Positions 22,907 to 36,639 of a stretch of 64,000 bases of DNA are shown in pieces. Numbering within the stretch: the stretch's first letter is position 1; each line of letters begins with the position of its first letter. The DNA is from Rhizomys pruinosus. Taxonomy: Eukaryota; Chordata; Mammalia; Rodentia; Spalacidae. The stretch is from NCBI GenBank assembly GCA_009823505.1, contig VZQC01011962.1, positions 100,039-164,038 of the forward strand. The letters run 5' to 3'. The notes below the pieces were generated by a model. It saw nothing but the letters and a program-made list of their open reading frames with translations, had not been told where the DNA came from and did not search any database. The position numbers and the translations under genes are program-made.

Positions 22907-24292
22907 TTCAATCCCCCAGTGCTGGAGACGCACCCCCTTTCTTGATTGGTGAGTAGGACCCCTTTCATGTTCTTTGTTCTTTCCACCATGTGGTAGGGTG
23001 AGCGCCTGCCCACCCGGAGACCCCTCTCCTCCCTTACCATTTTCTGCCCTCATGGATAATATTCCTCCCCACATTCGGGAGCCACAGAAGGCTGCCCTAA
23101 AGGCTCTCCTCCAGACCCATGGAAATCCCCGGAATTGGATTTATTTGGGAGGAGGCCATTTGCATTGCCCCTCCTTGCCATAATTGCAAGCCTTAAGGGC
23201 TCCTCAGTGGAGGATGTTCTGTGAGCATAACTCAGCCTGCCCCAAGAACACAGAGGAGAAGTTGGCCCTGCCCTGTGTCCCTGGCACACACCTTTAATCC
23301 CAGTCCTTGGGAGGCTGAGGCAGGCAGTTCTTTGTGAGCTCAAGGTCAGCCCATCTGGTCTGCTTTGTTGAGTTTCCACCCAGCTACTAAGCTGAAACTC
23401 TATCTGAAAGGACCAGAGATAATCTGCCTCTTACTGGCTAGTAAAATTTGCATCAGAAGTTAGTCAGGAATCCTGGTCTGGCTTGATGGGAGGTCTTTAG
23501 AGCTTGGGGAATTCCTGAGATCTCTGGAGTGCTCACGTGGCAACCTTTCCATCTCTGCTAGAGACCAATTTGGGGGTCTGGCACCTGGATCAGTTGGGGT
23601 GCTGCATGGCTTCCAGGGGTGCATTATATATAGGCTCTTGCCTCCAAGGGGTGAGAGAGAGAAATCTGGAACAAATTTGGGCTCTGTTATGTTTCTGCAA
23701 GAATTTTTGAGCCTGTTTCCCTCCCTTTTTCCTCACAGGAGGAAAAGGGACTTCTCTGGGTCTATGCCCTCCTTGCTGAACTGGCTGGCAGTCCCTCCTG
23801 TGTGCTGTATGTTTGTGTTGAGGAAGAGTTGGTCTCAGAGAACTGGGTGAATCAAATTCATTAAAACTGTACTTCCCTCCATGTTTTTAGCCTCTGTTGG
23901 ATGAAGGCATTCCATAAAATTGCTATGATCTCTTTAAGATGTTGGAGCAGCCCTCTCGGTCCAGGATCCTGATGTTTTGAATGTGTGTTTGAGTCATTTT
24001 AATAAATGGAACCTCAGTTCAGCTTATGGGTAAGAACCTATTTGGAGGGTATAAGCGCCTTAAGCCTTCATACTTAATAAAATCTTATTCTGACATGCCT
24101 AATCAGAAATATAAATATTTTAATGGTGTAACCTGGGTACCCTGAAAATATCTTTGCAAACTGTCTCCCAGCACCGAGAGACCAAGGTATGTGTATTTAT
24201 TGACCTGGTTTGGTGGAGAACTGATACCAGAATGTCCTGGGCCAGACCTGTTTCTTGCCTCCAGGGTGGTAGAGCTACCCCTCCTGGAGTAG
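22907..24292 (+). mobile_element. ERV2-like internal region, non-coding
   Basis: Follows the LTR and primer site. A splice-donor-like TTGGTGAGTAGG lies at 22946. An ATG at 23052 begins a 43-codon frame ('MDNIPPHIREPQKAALKALL') that then stops. I do not recognise it as gag. The rest has pyrimidine-rich and GGGGGTCTGGCACCTGGATC-like stretches but no pol motifs. A B1 is inserted at 23272. I read it as a non-autonomous or decayed element. Confidence 0.5.
23272..23415 (+). mobile_element. B1 SINE, diverged
   Basis: GGCACACACCTTTAATCCCA and GTTCTTTGTGAGCTCAAGGT. The 3' part is rearranged. Confidence 0.8.
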
Positions 24293-24652
24293 TGTGCTGG
24301 TTTGAATGAGTGTCCCCCCATAGGCTTTAAGTATTCAGACATTTTTGTCTCCAGTTGGTGGCACTGTTCTTGGAGGTCTTAGAAGGTGTGGCCATGTTGG
24401 AGGAAGTATGTCACTGGGGGCGGGCTTAGTGAGTTTAACAAGCCTTGTAGTCTCCAGTCTCTCTCTCTGCTTCCTGTGCTCATTGTGAGATGTGACTCTG
24501 AGCTTGCTGCTCCAGCCCCAGCCACCATGCTTCCTGCCACAATGGACTCTGATTCCCTGGAACCATCAATCATAAGCTCAAATAATCTCTTCCTTTTATA
24601 AGTTCCCTGTTCATGGTAGTTTAATCACAGCAACAGAAAAGTCATTAATACA
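24293..24652 (+). mobile_element. URR1-like hAT DNA transposon fossil
   Basis: Matches the rodent URR1 pattern as I remember it: GTGCTGGTTTGAATGAGTGT start, AGTTGGTGGCACTGTTCTTG, GTGTGGCCATGTTGGAGGAA, CTCTCTCTGCTTCCTG, and AAAAGTCATTAATACA end. Non-coding. The reverse copy is at 55.1-55.5 kb. No clear 8-bp target duplication is visible. Confidence 0.75.
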
Positions 24653-25409
24653 GGTAGCTAATGGGCTTTATTGTGTTTCCTACCTCTCCCCCTCCCCTTT
24701 CCTCATAGGAAGTGAACATACTTCCCTAGGTTTGAACTGCTGTCCTGTTGGTCTGGCCACTCCTGGAAGTTCCCCAGCTACGTGTGGTGGCCAGCTACGT
24801 GTGGTGGGCCATCCTTTAATCCCAGCATGCCTTCAATCCTAGCACAGCCAAGGTTTCTAGGTGATTTTTTAATGCCTTTTGTCTCATACAGAGCTATCCT
24901 GTCAAGCTGTACAAATCAGAGACCAATGGTTGTGACAGGCCATACAGTAGGGGCTCAAGGACCCCACACTAGACTCTGGGTCCAGACTCCAGCAGGCTTA
25001 TCTGAGAAGATGACCTCCTTTGTCTCTAATAACCCAGTAGGGTGCCTGTCAGTAGCTGTGAGAAGCAGGCCACTTCATGAACAACACCTTGGTTAAAACT
25101 TGTGTTTACAAAAATCTACCCAGATGGTTTTAAAAATGTAAAGATCATTACTGTAGAATTCCTGAGTCAGAAACAAATATCTGACCCAATTTAATCCTAA
25201 ATTAAAAAATAGGAAATTTTAACTCATAGCTAGACAACCTCAGTACTGTATAAACTGTGAAGTTTAAAGTGTTGTTATGTTTATTGTTATAAACTTAAAA
25301 GTCATATTTTACTCTGATTTAAGTTTTCATCTCTAATTTAGAGTTTTCATCAAGGTGCTGAAGTTTTGGGTTTGAAACTAGTTAAACATATTTGTTTTAT
25401 AGAGCTGTT
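24653..25409. other. probable ERV internal sequence with a B1 scrap
   Basis: A partial, duplicated B1 head lies at 24783-24840. The remainder is AT-rich from 25100 on and resembles the style of 30.96-32.5 kb, which would adjoin it if the 5.5 kb block between the 16-bp repeats were removed. Confidence 0.35.
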
Positions 25410-25425
25410 TAAATGAATAGGCTTG

Positions 25426-25525
25426 TGCCAGTGGTGGTGGCGCCCACCAGTAGGATTTGCTGAAGGAGGCAGAGGGAGGAGGATCTGGAGTTCGAGGCCA
25501 GCTTGCACTAAAAAAATAAAAATGA
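25426..25525 (+). mobile_element. B1-like SINE, damaged
   Basis: GTGGTGGCGCCCACCAG and GGAGTTCGAGGCCAGCTTG with internal losses, ending in a short A-rich tail. Confidence 0.6.
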
Positions 25526-25526
25526 G

Positions 25527-28125
<2,599 letters not shown>

Positions 28126-29115
28126 TGTATATTCGATTGATGCATATTTAATTTGACTGTGAAGTTCAACAAGTATCCATTTTTGCCCAACTCTGTCGTA
28201 CAGGGATACATGTGTGTTTAGGACTTAGTAAAAGTAATAGCTGTGTTATATTAAACAACATTTGGTTAAAGGTTCTGATAAAAAACGGTAATGAATCTGA
28301 GTTAACTGGTTGATAAAATTGCTGTTGTCACACATTAGCTTTAATTAAAAACTGTAAAATTACTTTGGGATTAGTATAAACAAATTTTCTCTATAATCTA
28401 TGTGATATATAGTATTCGACCTGGTTAGCATCTCTTATCACTATTAGATTGATCAATTTAAAAATATAAAGTTTGTTTCCCAAGTTAAATCACATAAAGT
28501 AACCCAAAAAGCAGGGTTGAACTTGATGAAAATCTGTATTTATTATATACCTATAGGGTGTGATTCCACCCTACAGTGTTATTAAATACAACTGCTTTTT
28601 TTGAGACTCATGGGTCAAAAATAAAAAACCTAAAATAAAAAAGGGGATATAGAGTGATATGAAAAACTTTTTGTCAAAAAAACATTGCAATCCAAATCTT
28701 AAAACTAACTATGGAAGAGATTTGTAGTGTCAAAACAGCATATCTATGCGCAATTCAAATGCTGAAAAAATGGCAAGTCGTTCCACGCTAGAGTAGAGTG
28801 ATGAGACCAGTGTAGTGAAGTGCCAGGCAGAAGAGGAATGCCTCTGGGCGATGAAGGATAGAATTGTCATCAGATGTTTCCCTCTGGATCCTACTCGGTA
28901 GACAGACGCTCACTTCTGACTACTAGTAACGACATGTGTTCCTATGATTCATACTAACTCACCTCTAGGGTGCCGCTAAAGGTTTTAATACAAAGGACTT
29001 TCTTACCCCCCCATTAGATAAGAGAAATATGATGATGATCGAGGTCGTTCTCAAGCTGTAGATTGATGGCGTCGGTAGCACTCCCAGCTTTATAGACGGT
29101 ATTCTTTGTAAAATC
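28126..29115. other. unassigned AT-rich sequence, possibly low quality
   Basis: No SINE or coding match. 28750-29110 has unusual, non-repetitive text rich in CGs and in words found nowhere else in the window. It may be ERV-derived or error-rich sequence. Confidence 0.35.
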
Positions 29116-29740
29116 GGTTAAAACTGCCTTCTTTTTTTTATTGATGCTTTTGTGTATTCATACATCATTTTCCCAATTCAGTTTCAGGCGTAATCCCCTT
29201 CCCTTCCCCCACCCCACCCCTACCCATCCCAGATCATTTTTTGCATTTTGTAATTTTTGCTTTCTCTCCTTTTGTTTTTTTGTTTTCATTTTTTAACAAT
29301 AAGTGATAATCTGTAGTTGAGTACAAGCATCCTTCATGTCAAACCAATTGCAAGCAGTTGTCCCAAACCCACACAGCTCATGGTCCCACCATCCAGCAGG
29401 GGGAGCTTGTATGTTCAATCAATTGATCAAGAGTGTCCCAGTCTATATTGTTGTAGTTTCACCATTCACCCCAATCGCAGCCCTTTACATTCTACCACGC
29501 CCCCTCTTCCGCAGATTGTTCCCTAGGCTTAGAAAAGGGGCAACAGGTGGAATGAGAAAGCAAAACAGCTACTCCTACTTTCTCTGGAGCTGTTGTCTTG
29601 GTCTCTAGTCAATTCTGGCTGTTTCTTTCATGGTCTGCCAGCTTGTCCAGGCATTACCTTTTTGATCCTACTAATGAAGGGTTATTCCTCCCAAGGAGAG
29701 AGCTAATATAAACTGCCTCTTTAATTGACATGGACATAAG
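29116..29740 (-). mobile_element. L1 3' UTR and tail, minus strand (left arm of inverted repeat)
   Basis: Same order as 12.94-13.5 kb: T-run, TTCATACATCATTTTCCC, C-rich block, TACAAGCATCCTTCATG, CTACCACGCCCCCTCTTCC. Its reverse complement lies at 30535-30890. Confidence 0.75.
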
Positions 29741-30285
29741 AAACTGTGAAAAGGGATTATTCTCTATTCAGAAACCAATATAAGCTAAAAGTCTCCTTAA
29801 GCTATCACTTAAGAAAAAATATATTAATACAGGAGCTCTGACATCAAACAATGGATTTTCTAACAAGGAGATGTTGGCCAGGGGGGTCCATGGCCCCACA
29901 AAAGGTAAAGGCTACTGCCTCCAAACTGGGATATTTGCAGGAAGAGAGGCGATAAAGCCCTGCGTGTTAATCCATGAATTATAAACATGGGAAAGATGTA
30001 ATGGAAGACCGCACTTGCAAGTATACCAATGGTCTCTGGAATGCCAGAAGAGTGTGTTACCAAAGGACACTTAAACCAATAAGCAAATATAGGTCTTCTT
30101 GATTCAAGCAAGACTCCTCGTCAGGCACCAGCTACACCTCATTCTGCCTGGAAATACTGGGTGCAGCAGTGGTAGCATATGTCTGTATATCCCAAATCTA
30201 ATTGGCTAATTAGCTCTCTCCTTGGAGGAATAACCATGGCTGATGCCACAGCTTACATCCTATAATGGTAGGAGATGTTATAAAC
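29741..30285. other. spacer between inverted L1 3' UTR arms
   Basis: The outer parts still mirror one another (ATTCCTCCCAAGGAGAGAGC near 29685 against GCTCTCTCCTTGGAGGAATA near 30211). The centre is unmatched, with no coding signal. Confidence 0.4.
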
Positions 30286-30947
30286 CACACAAAGACCCTG
30301 TCAACTTAACAGGAAGAAAATGTAATTCATGGATAACATAAATTGTAATTCATGGATTAACAAATATCTGTGTCTATACCAAAGTAACCTACCCATAACA
30401 ATTAGTCATTGTTTAAATTACCTATATATCTAATTGCGTGTGTTCATTAGTAGGATCGAAAGGCTAAATATTATACTGTTTAAATACTTTATATCTAATG
30501 CATGTGCTTCATTAGTAGGATTGAAAGGTTATGCCTGACAAGCTGTCAGGGCCCGTGAAAGAAGAGGACAGCAGGAATTGACTAGAGACCAAGACAACAG
30601 CTCCAGAGAAAGTAGACTGTTTTGCTTCTCATCCACCTGTGCCCCTTTTCTAAGCCTAGGGAACAATCTGTGGAAGAGGGGGTGCGGTAGAATGTAAGGG
30701 CTGCGATTGGGATGAATGGTGAAACTACAACAATATATACTGGACACTCACTTGATCAACTTGATTGAACATATAAGCCCCCCCTGCTGGATAGTGGGAC
30801 CCATGAGCTGTGTGGGTTTGGGCACAACTGCTTGCAAATTGGTTTGACATGAAGGATGCTTGTACTCACAAATTATCATTTATTGTTAAAAAAATGAAAA
30901 CAAAACAACAAAATAAACAAAAAAAATAAAAACAAAACAAAAATATA
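30286..30947 (+). mobile_element. L1 3' UTR, plus strand, ending in A-rich tail (right arm)
   Basis: Reverse complement of 29.3-29.7 kb and collinear with reversed 13.1-13.6 kb. Ends at 30890-30947 in an A-rich tail of AAAAC and AAAT units. TAAATGAATAGACTTG follows, a near copy of the 16 bp at 25410. Confidence 0.7.
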
Positions 30948-30963
30948 TAAATGAATAGACTTG

Positions 30964-32790
30964 CATCTAATGCTAATGATTTACTTGCTATCAAGTTGAT
31001 TTATAAGTAAACTTTCATATGAGCTAAAACTGTTAAATTACACCTTGGTCCTTAGTCCTTTAAGTATAAGTTCATTTTAAGGAATGATCACTTCTGTTTT
31101 AGGGTGCAATTTATTTCCACACGTTACATATGTGGGGACATTTACCAAGCCTAGGTAAAGTACCTCTAAGCACTCAAAGAAAATTGGTCATTCAAAACCT
31201 GCTCCCAAGCTGGCATGATCATCTCACAGTTTATACTAGTGTATTTGAGATAACTGTCCCATCTCGTTACCTGGGAAATAAATGTTAATTACTTAGTAAT
31301 AAATCTGCACAGTTAAGGGTTAGTCTGTTTATGAATGCTGTCTCATGGTAGTAAAAGGATATAGAAAGGTGAAAAATGTTAAAAAGGTATTTTTAGTAAA
31401 GATTTATGTGAAGATGATGAGAAAATCTATGCAGGGGATAAAAGTCTGAGGAGGTTTGTTATGACAGGTAAAAAGGACACTATATAAATAAGCTTTAATT
31501 TCTAAGGTTCAGTCAACTAGTTTAAAAATCAAAACGTATGTCTAGTCAAGATTTGTTTAAGAGTGTTCAGTTTTTGTCTCACCTTTATATGCATATCGAA
31601 TGACACTTCAAGATATAGTAAAATGATAAGACGCCTGTATTAAATTAAATTGTTATAAACACTCAAGCTAGTTTACTAGTGGCCTGAATAGGATTGTGAA
31701 TATACAGAGTTAATTTTCAGTCCACTCCTGGCTTGAACCTGACTCCCCGTTAGAGGTTTGGATTAAATGGACACAGACAAATAGTAGGTTACCTATAGCT
31801 ACTGAAAATGTACTTTATGTTTCTTACAAGTGTTGCTTTTGATATTTCCCTTGACCTAACCAGATAATTTGGCTCAAAAAGCTAGGTTCTATCTCCCTGA
31901 ACCACCTGCATGCAGTCCAGGAGGAGACAGTTTGGAAGAGCTTGGTAATCCTTATCAGTTTATTTCCTATCTTCTGGTATGTCTTCCAACTCCTGTCTTT
32001 CTGAGAAAACTATAAATCAGGATAAAGGGTCTGAAAAAGAAAAAAAAGATTGTTCCCGTTTGTAGTAATTGTAATGAACAGTTTACATTTAAAATAAGCC
32101 TGAAATTGTTTAACTAAATCTTGTGGGTTATGCCTACTTAATGCATGGTGTTAAGTCCCCCTCCAGTCAGTATTATACAAAGCTGCTTGAACTTCTGTTC
32201 AATTTGTATCTAGAATATTATACAGTAATTAAAAGTATTACAGTGGTGTAACTCAGCCTTTCTGGATGGAAAACCACCATACATTATGCCCATACCAATT
32301 TGGCTGAAAACAAAAGTTGGTTAATCTGGGCTAACTGTATGGACTTAAACACCCAAAAGAAAAGTATAACCAAAAGATAAGTAATCATTATATTTCCTTT
32401 CAAGTCTGAGATATTGTGCCTCCAAACACTAGCTTTTAAGTCATTTAAAGTCATATGAGATTTGTTGTTACCAAATAATAAAATTTGTTCTCCCTATTTA
32501 AGCAACTACCCAAGGGAAAACTCACACCATGACTATCAAAATTTCCTGGAAAGCAGATGCTGAGTCCAGACACCAAGGATAAATGAACAAAAGGAGAAAC
32601 CCAATAAGAGATGCTTCAGAACCCGTCACTGAGAAATTATAATGGACTTTTAAGTTGGACATTTAATTCACCCTGTTCGTCTCTTGGTTCCCTGCCTAGA
32701 AAATGTACCTAGCTACACTCACCAAGTCTCCCTTATCCAGCAGTAATCAGCTGACAATAATTTTTCAGCTAAGTTTGAAACCCCCTGTCC
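30964..32790. mobile_element. ERV-like non-coding repeat (unclassified)
   Basis: The subregion 32240-32430 shares ATGCCCATACCAATTTGGCT and GGTTAATCTGGGCTAACTGT with 63.35-63.8 kb, so it is an interspersed repeat. The rest is AT-rich, has no long frame, and is plausibly the continuation of the internal region starting at 22.9 kb. I cannot name the family. Confidence 0.4.
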
Positions 32791-33030
32791 TTTTCCTCCG
32801 TTCTATGTTGGGTTCTTGTCTAATTGAGTTTGTATGGGTCTTGTGCATTCTATCATCAATCCTGTAAATTTAAATGAGCAAGGTCCCAGAGTCCTGGAGG
32901 ACTCTTGCCTCCTTGTACTCATCCATGAGCCCTGGCTCTTACAATTTTTCAGCCCCTCTTCTGCAAGGTCCCAGAGCCATGGCTGGAATAAGTTTAATAT
33001 AAAAGTCCTTTCCAAGTACACACAATATTA
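32791..33030 (-). mobile_element. Lx-like L1 3' UTR fragment, minus strand
   Basis: GAGTTTGTATGGGTCTTGTG and TGGCTCTTACAATTTTTCAG match the order seen in the other reversed Lx-like 3' UTRs. Confidence 0.5.
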
Positions 33031-33163
33031 ATCATCTTTTGACATGCTTATTTATAAACTATAAGACATCAATGGTCATATATCTGATCAGATCTTTCAA
33101 TGATGCTCTAATTGAATTGTTTGATTACCTATTTTTCAATTTTTTAAAAATTATACTTTATTG

Positions 33164-33386
33164 GGGCTGGAGAGATGGCCTAGTGGTTAAGAGTGCTGAC
33201 CACTCTTGCAGAGGACCCGGGTTTGATCCCCAGCACCCACATGGCGGCTGAAAACCGACTTTAACTCCATTTCCAGGGGAATCTGACACTCTCTTCTGAC
33301 TTCTGTGGCATTGCATGACATGGGTGCACAAACCTACATGCAGACAGTACATTCATACGCATACAAAAATAAATAAATAAAAATTT
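33164..33386 (+). mobile_element. B2 SINE, young
   Basis: GGGCTGGAGAGATGGCCTAG head and GTTTGATCCCCAGCACCCAC. Flanked by AAAAATTATA(C/G)TTTATTG on both sides, a near-perfect target duplication. Confidence 0.95.
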
Positions 33387-33492
33387 AAAAAATTATAGTT
33401 TATTGAATTTTTGCAATTTTCATATTATATCTTTGATGTTATTTAGATAACCTCTCCTATCTGCACCTCCCTCCACTGTCTCCCCAATTTAA

Positions 33493-33496
<4 letters not shown>

Positions 33497-33534
<38 letters not shown>
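33497..33534. repeat. (TA)n microsatellite
   Basis: About 19 uninterrupted TA units. Confidence 0.97.
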
Positions 33535-33535
<1 letters not shown>

Positions 33536-33874
33536 CCTATAGCATCTGATTTATGTCCCCAAATGTCAAATGTCCCCTCAGTGTAGGTCCATCCTCTTGG
33601 ACCATCAAGAATCCCAAACCTGTAATACACTGTCTCTTCCCCTCCTGGGATTTGGTGTGGTTTGACTTGTACATACTGCCACTATTCTTATGAGTTCATA
33701 CTGGTAATTGAACAACTCTCTGAAGACTATGCTTCTTCATTCATCCCTCTGCTTCTGACAATCTGTTTCCTCTTCTGCAATGCTCTCTTAGCCTTGGGAG
33801 GTATTTGAAATGGATTTCATATGCAAAATTTATTTCTAAGTTTAATCTACCAATCTACCATTTTTTTCTTTTTA
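33535..33874. other. no recognised feature
   Basis: Apparently single-copy sequence. The text CTTAGCCTTGGGAGGTA near 33787 hints at an old L1 3' UTR, but it is too weak to call. Confidence 0.35.
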
Positions 33875-33940
33875 TTTATAGCTAAGGATCAAACCCAATT
33901 CCTTGTGGTCTACCACTGAGTTCCATCTTCAGACTCTAAT
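33875..33940 (-). mobile_element. ID-type SINE, minus strand
   Basis: AGCTAAGGATCAAACCCAAT and TCTACCACTGAGTTCCA are the reverse of the ID (BC1-like, tRNA-derived) body. Confidence 0.65.
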
Positions 33941-34277
33941 TTTTTTCCCCTGATTTCCTTTTTGAATTTCACTATATCTGATTTCATAAGTAGAAACTTC
34001 CACTTAACAAACATAAATACTCTGGAGTACTCACCAGAATTAAGACCCCTGTCTCTTACTGTCTGGTCATTCACTCAGTAAATACTTTTATCTCTTCATA
34101 ATTTTCACTTTGTATATATTAACAATTCATAAATTCAAATCAGGTTTGAAAACTCTGCAATCATCCTTTTGTGTAATACCACATTAACAGTTACGGCACT
34201 GGTTTGTATATATATATATACAAAAAGAACCCCATGACATTTCTCCCATCCACCATGGTATGTCTAATCTGTCTTTT

Positions 34278-34508
34278 ACAAATATTTTATTTATTATTTT
34301 TTACTTTATGTGTATGAGTGTATTGCCTTGCATGTATGTGAGTGCACCCCTCTCATGCAATGCACAAGGAGGTCAGTAGAAGGCGTTGAGTTATCTTGGA
34401 ACTGAAGTTCTCTACAGTTGTTAGCTTCCATGTGGGTGCTGGGATTTGAACCTGAGTCTTCTACAAGAGCAGCCAGTGTTCTTAAATGACTAAGCCATCT
34501 CTCCAGCC
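34278..34508 (-). mobile_element. B2 SINE, minus strand
   Basis: Reverse B2 with CTAAGCCATCTCTCCAGCC at the head end. CTAATCTGT flanks both sides. Confidence 0.93.
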
Positions 34509-35745
34509 TCCTAATCTGTTTTTTGGTATTTTTGAATGGTTTAGATTTTGAAAAACTTATTGAAATGTTAAGGTCTTTGATTTTATTTTTTGTTTTCTGT
34601 TTGTTTCCTCTGTCATCTCTCTGCTTTACTTTTCTGGTATATGCATCAACATTTTGTAAGATTTCCTTTGATTTACTTATATTTTAAAGAATTTCACTTT
34701 GTAAAACTTAGTTTCTGCAGATATTATACATACTAAATTATTCAAGTCTATGTGTGTCATTATATTATTATATAAATTATGAAAATGTTACTCCTTACTT
34801 TCCCATAGCCTTCCAGTAAATTTTTGCTAGAAGAGTTATATTTCTAGGATCAGGTGGCTTCCTTGAGAATATAGTGCACTGCCTGGTGTGAATGGGGTTC
34901 TCCAGAACTACTCTCTATCTCCTGAGCAGACACTACATGGAGGCTGCATGACCTTGAGGAAGAAATACCACCTCTCTTAAGCTTATTTTCCAAGAGGGAT
35001 ATTTCAAGAGCTACATGGGTTGACATTTTAGTACTGTGTGTGCAAGAACTTGGCTCAGTATCTTCACAGTCACCTTCAACTACCTAAATACATCCACCAA
35101 CTATAGACATAGGTCACAGTCAGGATACCAAGTTTCCCAATTAAGACTCATCAGTCTGCTTCTGGTCTTCCAAAAGACACTTCATTAAAAAATGTATATA
35201 TACAATTCCAATGCTTTCATAGTAGAGAAACCATTTAAAGCAATTCCCTTCTGAGCTTACTGAAATGAAAACATACTTCTCAATTATATGGCTTATAAAT
35301 TGATGATTATATCTTGTACTTAGGTAGCACTTGTTGCTAAGATCTCTTCTCCACAGAATCTCTCTACTACTTAACAACAAAGCTTGGAGAATTATTTCAA
35401 TTGTCCTACTGTTCATATGAGGAAAGTGACAATCTTGGATTGGCGCCATGAATTACTTTGTTTCCACTAACATCTATCAAGGAATCTGGGACTTTTATCT
35501 TTGTATATTTGACTGCCTAAGTACCACACTTTCTTTTCCTTCCCTCTTTAAGGCCTAAGGACTGCTCTAAATTTCAAGATAATATCTTGTATGTCCTTCT
35601 TAAGTATATTGAAGTTTTGCCTCTGAACATTTAAGACACTTCCAGGTGTCTTTTTGTTAGTCTGAGAGTACCTTGTCTACCCCTCTTTCTCCTCAAACTC
35701 TTTCCATCTTCAGCATCAGAGAGGAGATGTATAATTCCATATATT
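34509..35745. other. no recognised feature
   Basis: About 1.2 kb, apparently unique within the window. The frames are short and show no familiar motif. The longest minus-strand frame (about 100 codons, 35141-35449) has no family resemblance. Confidence 0.45.
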
Positions 35746-35759
35746 AAAAGTTGTTTGAG

Positions 35760-35897
35760 TGCCAGGCATGGTGGTGCATGCCTTTAATCCTAGCACTTGG
35801 TTGGTAGAGGCTGGTGGATCTCTGTGAGTTCAATGCCATCCTGGTCTACAGAGTGAGTTCCAGGCCAGCTGGGAAACCCTGTCTCAAAAAGACCAAA
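35760..35897 (+). mobile_element. B1 SINE with perfect TSD
   Basis: GCCAGGCATGGTGGTGCATG head. Flanked by 14-bp AAAAGTTGTTTGAG at 35746-35759 and 35898-35911. Confidence 0.96.
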
Positions 35898-35911
35898 AAA
35901 AGTTGTTTGAG

Positions 35912-36392
35912 ATTTACTCGCTCCAGTTTCTTCAGAGTAGAAGTTTTTCTGTTTGTATTAGAACAGAGAGATATACTAGGCTTGACTTTCAAATAAAATC
36001 TCACAAAAGGCACCAGGCCCCCTAGACACCTTGCTCAGGGTGCAGGGGCCTGATGGTGGGCACAACCAGGAATTGGTTGTGACCACTCCATTGTGCTGCA
36101 CCTTGGTGCACCCCTGTTGCCAGGGGCCTGGGCTTTCAAGTGGCCAATGTGCTGGGTGGCTACTGTGCAACACATCCATGGTTGAATAGCTGTCATCATT
36201 ATCCAGGTGACAAGGTGGGCCCAGGTAAAAAAGGACTTGACAATTAAAAAATAAAATGGCTGAAAAGCCATGTTAATGGTAGTGGCAGCTCTTGCAAAGG
36301 GTGATGCCAAATAGGATCTCTCATCATCAATGGCTCCTCCTGGCTAGGGAGGAAGCTGAAAAGGCCACAGGACAAAGAATCTTGATTAGGAA

Positions 36393-36393
<1 letters not shown>
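35912..36393. other. unassigned, locally GC-rich (36000-36360)
   Basis: GC content is clearly above its surroundings. A minus-strand frame of 91 codons covers 36035-36310, but I recognise no family. It may be an old retrocopy of an unidentified transcript. Confidence 0.35.

Positions 36394-36434
<41 letters not shown>
36394..36434. repeat. (CAA)n microsatellite
   Basis: About 13 CAA units, a possible expanded A tail. Confidence 0.95.
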
Positions 36435-36639
36435 ATACACAATCCATCTGTCTCTTTGAAAGAAAACAAAAGGTTTTCTCCAAAATAGATGTCCCCTTCA
36501 AATGAGAAATTCAAGCCATCAAGTAACTGTTGCCTTTGTTTGCCACATGGAAGCCAAAGTGTTCTCTATATCTCAAACATGAGCATAACTGTGTTGACAG
36601 AGCAATGGAAACAGGAAAATAATAGGAACCAGAATAATT

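Noticed and set aside
28750..29110. horizontally acquired or foreign DNA because of unusual word use
   Set aside because: No coding content or foreign gene. Error-rich sequence or decayed ERV explains it as well.
36394..36434. CRISPR-like regular repeats, here and in the minisatellite
   Set aside because: No unique spacers between conserved repeats, and the setting is a mammalian genome.
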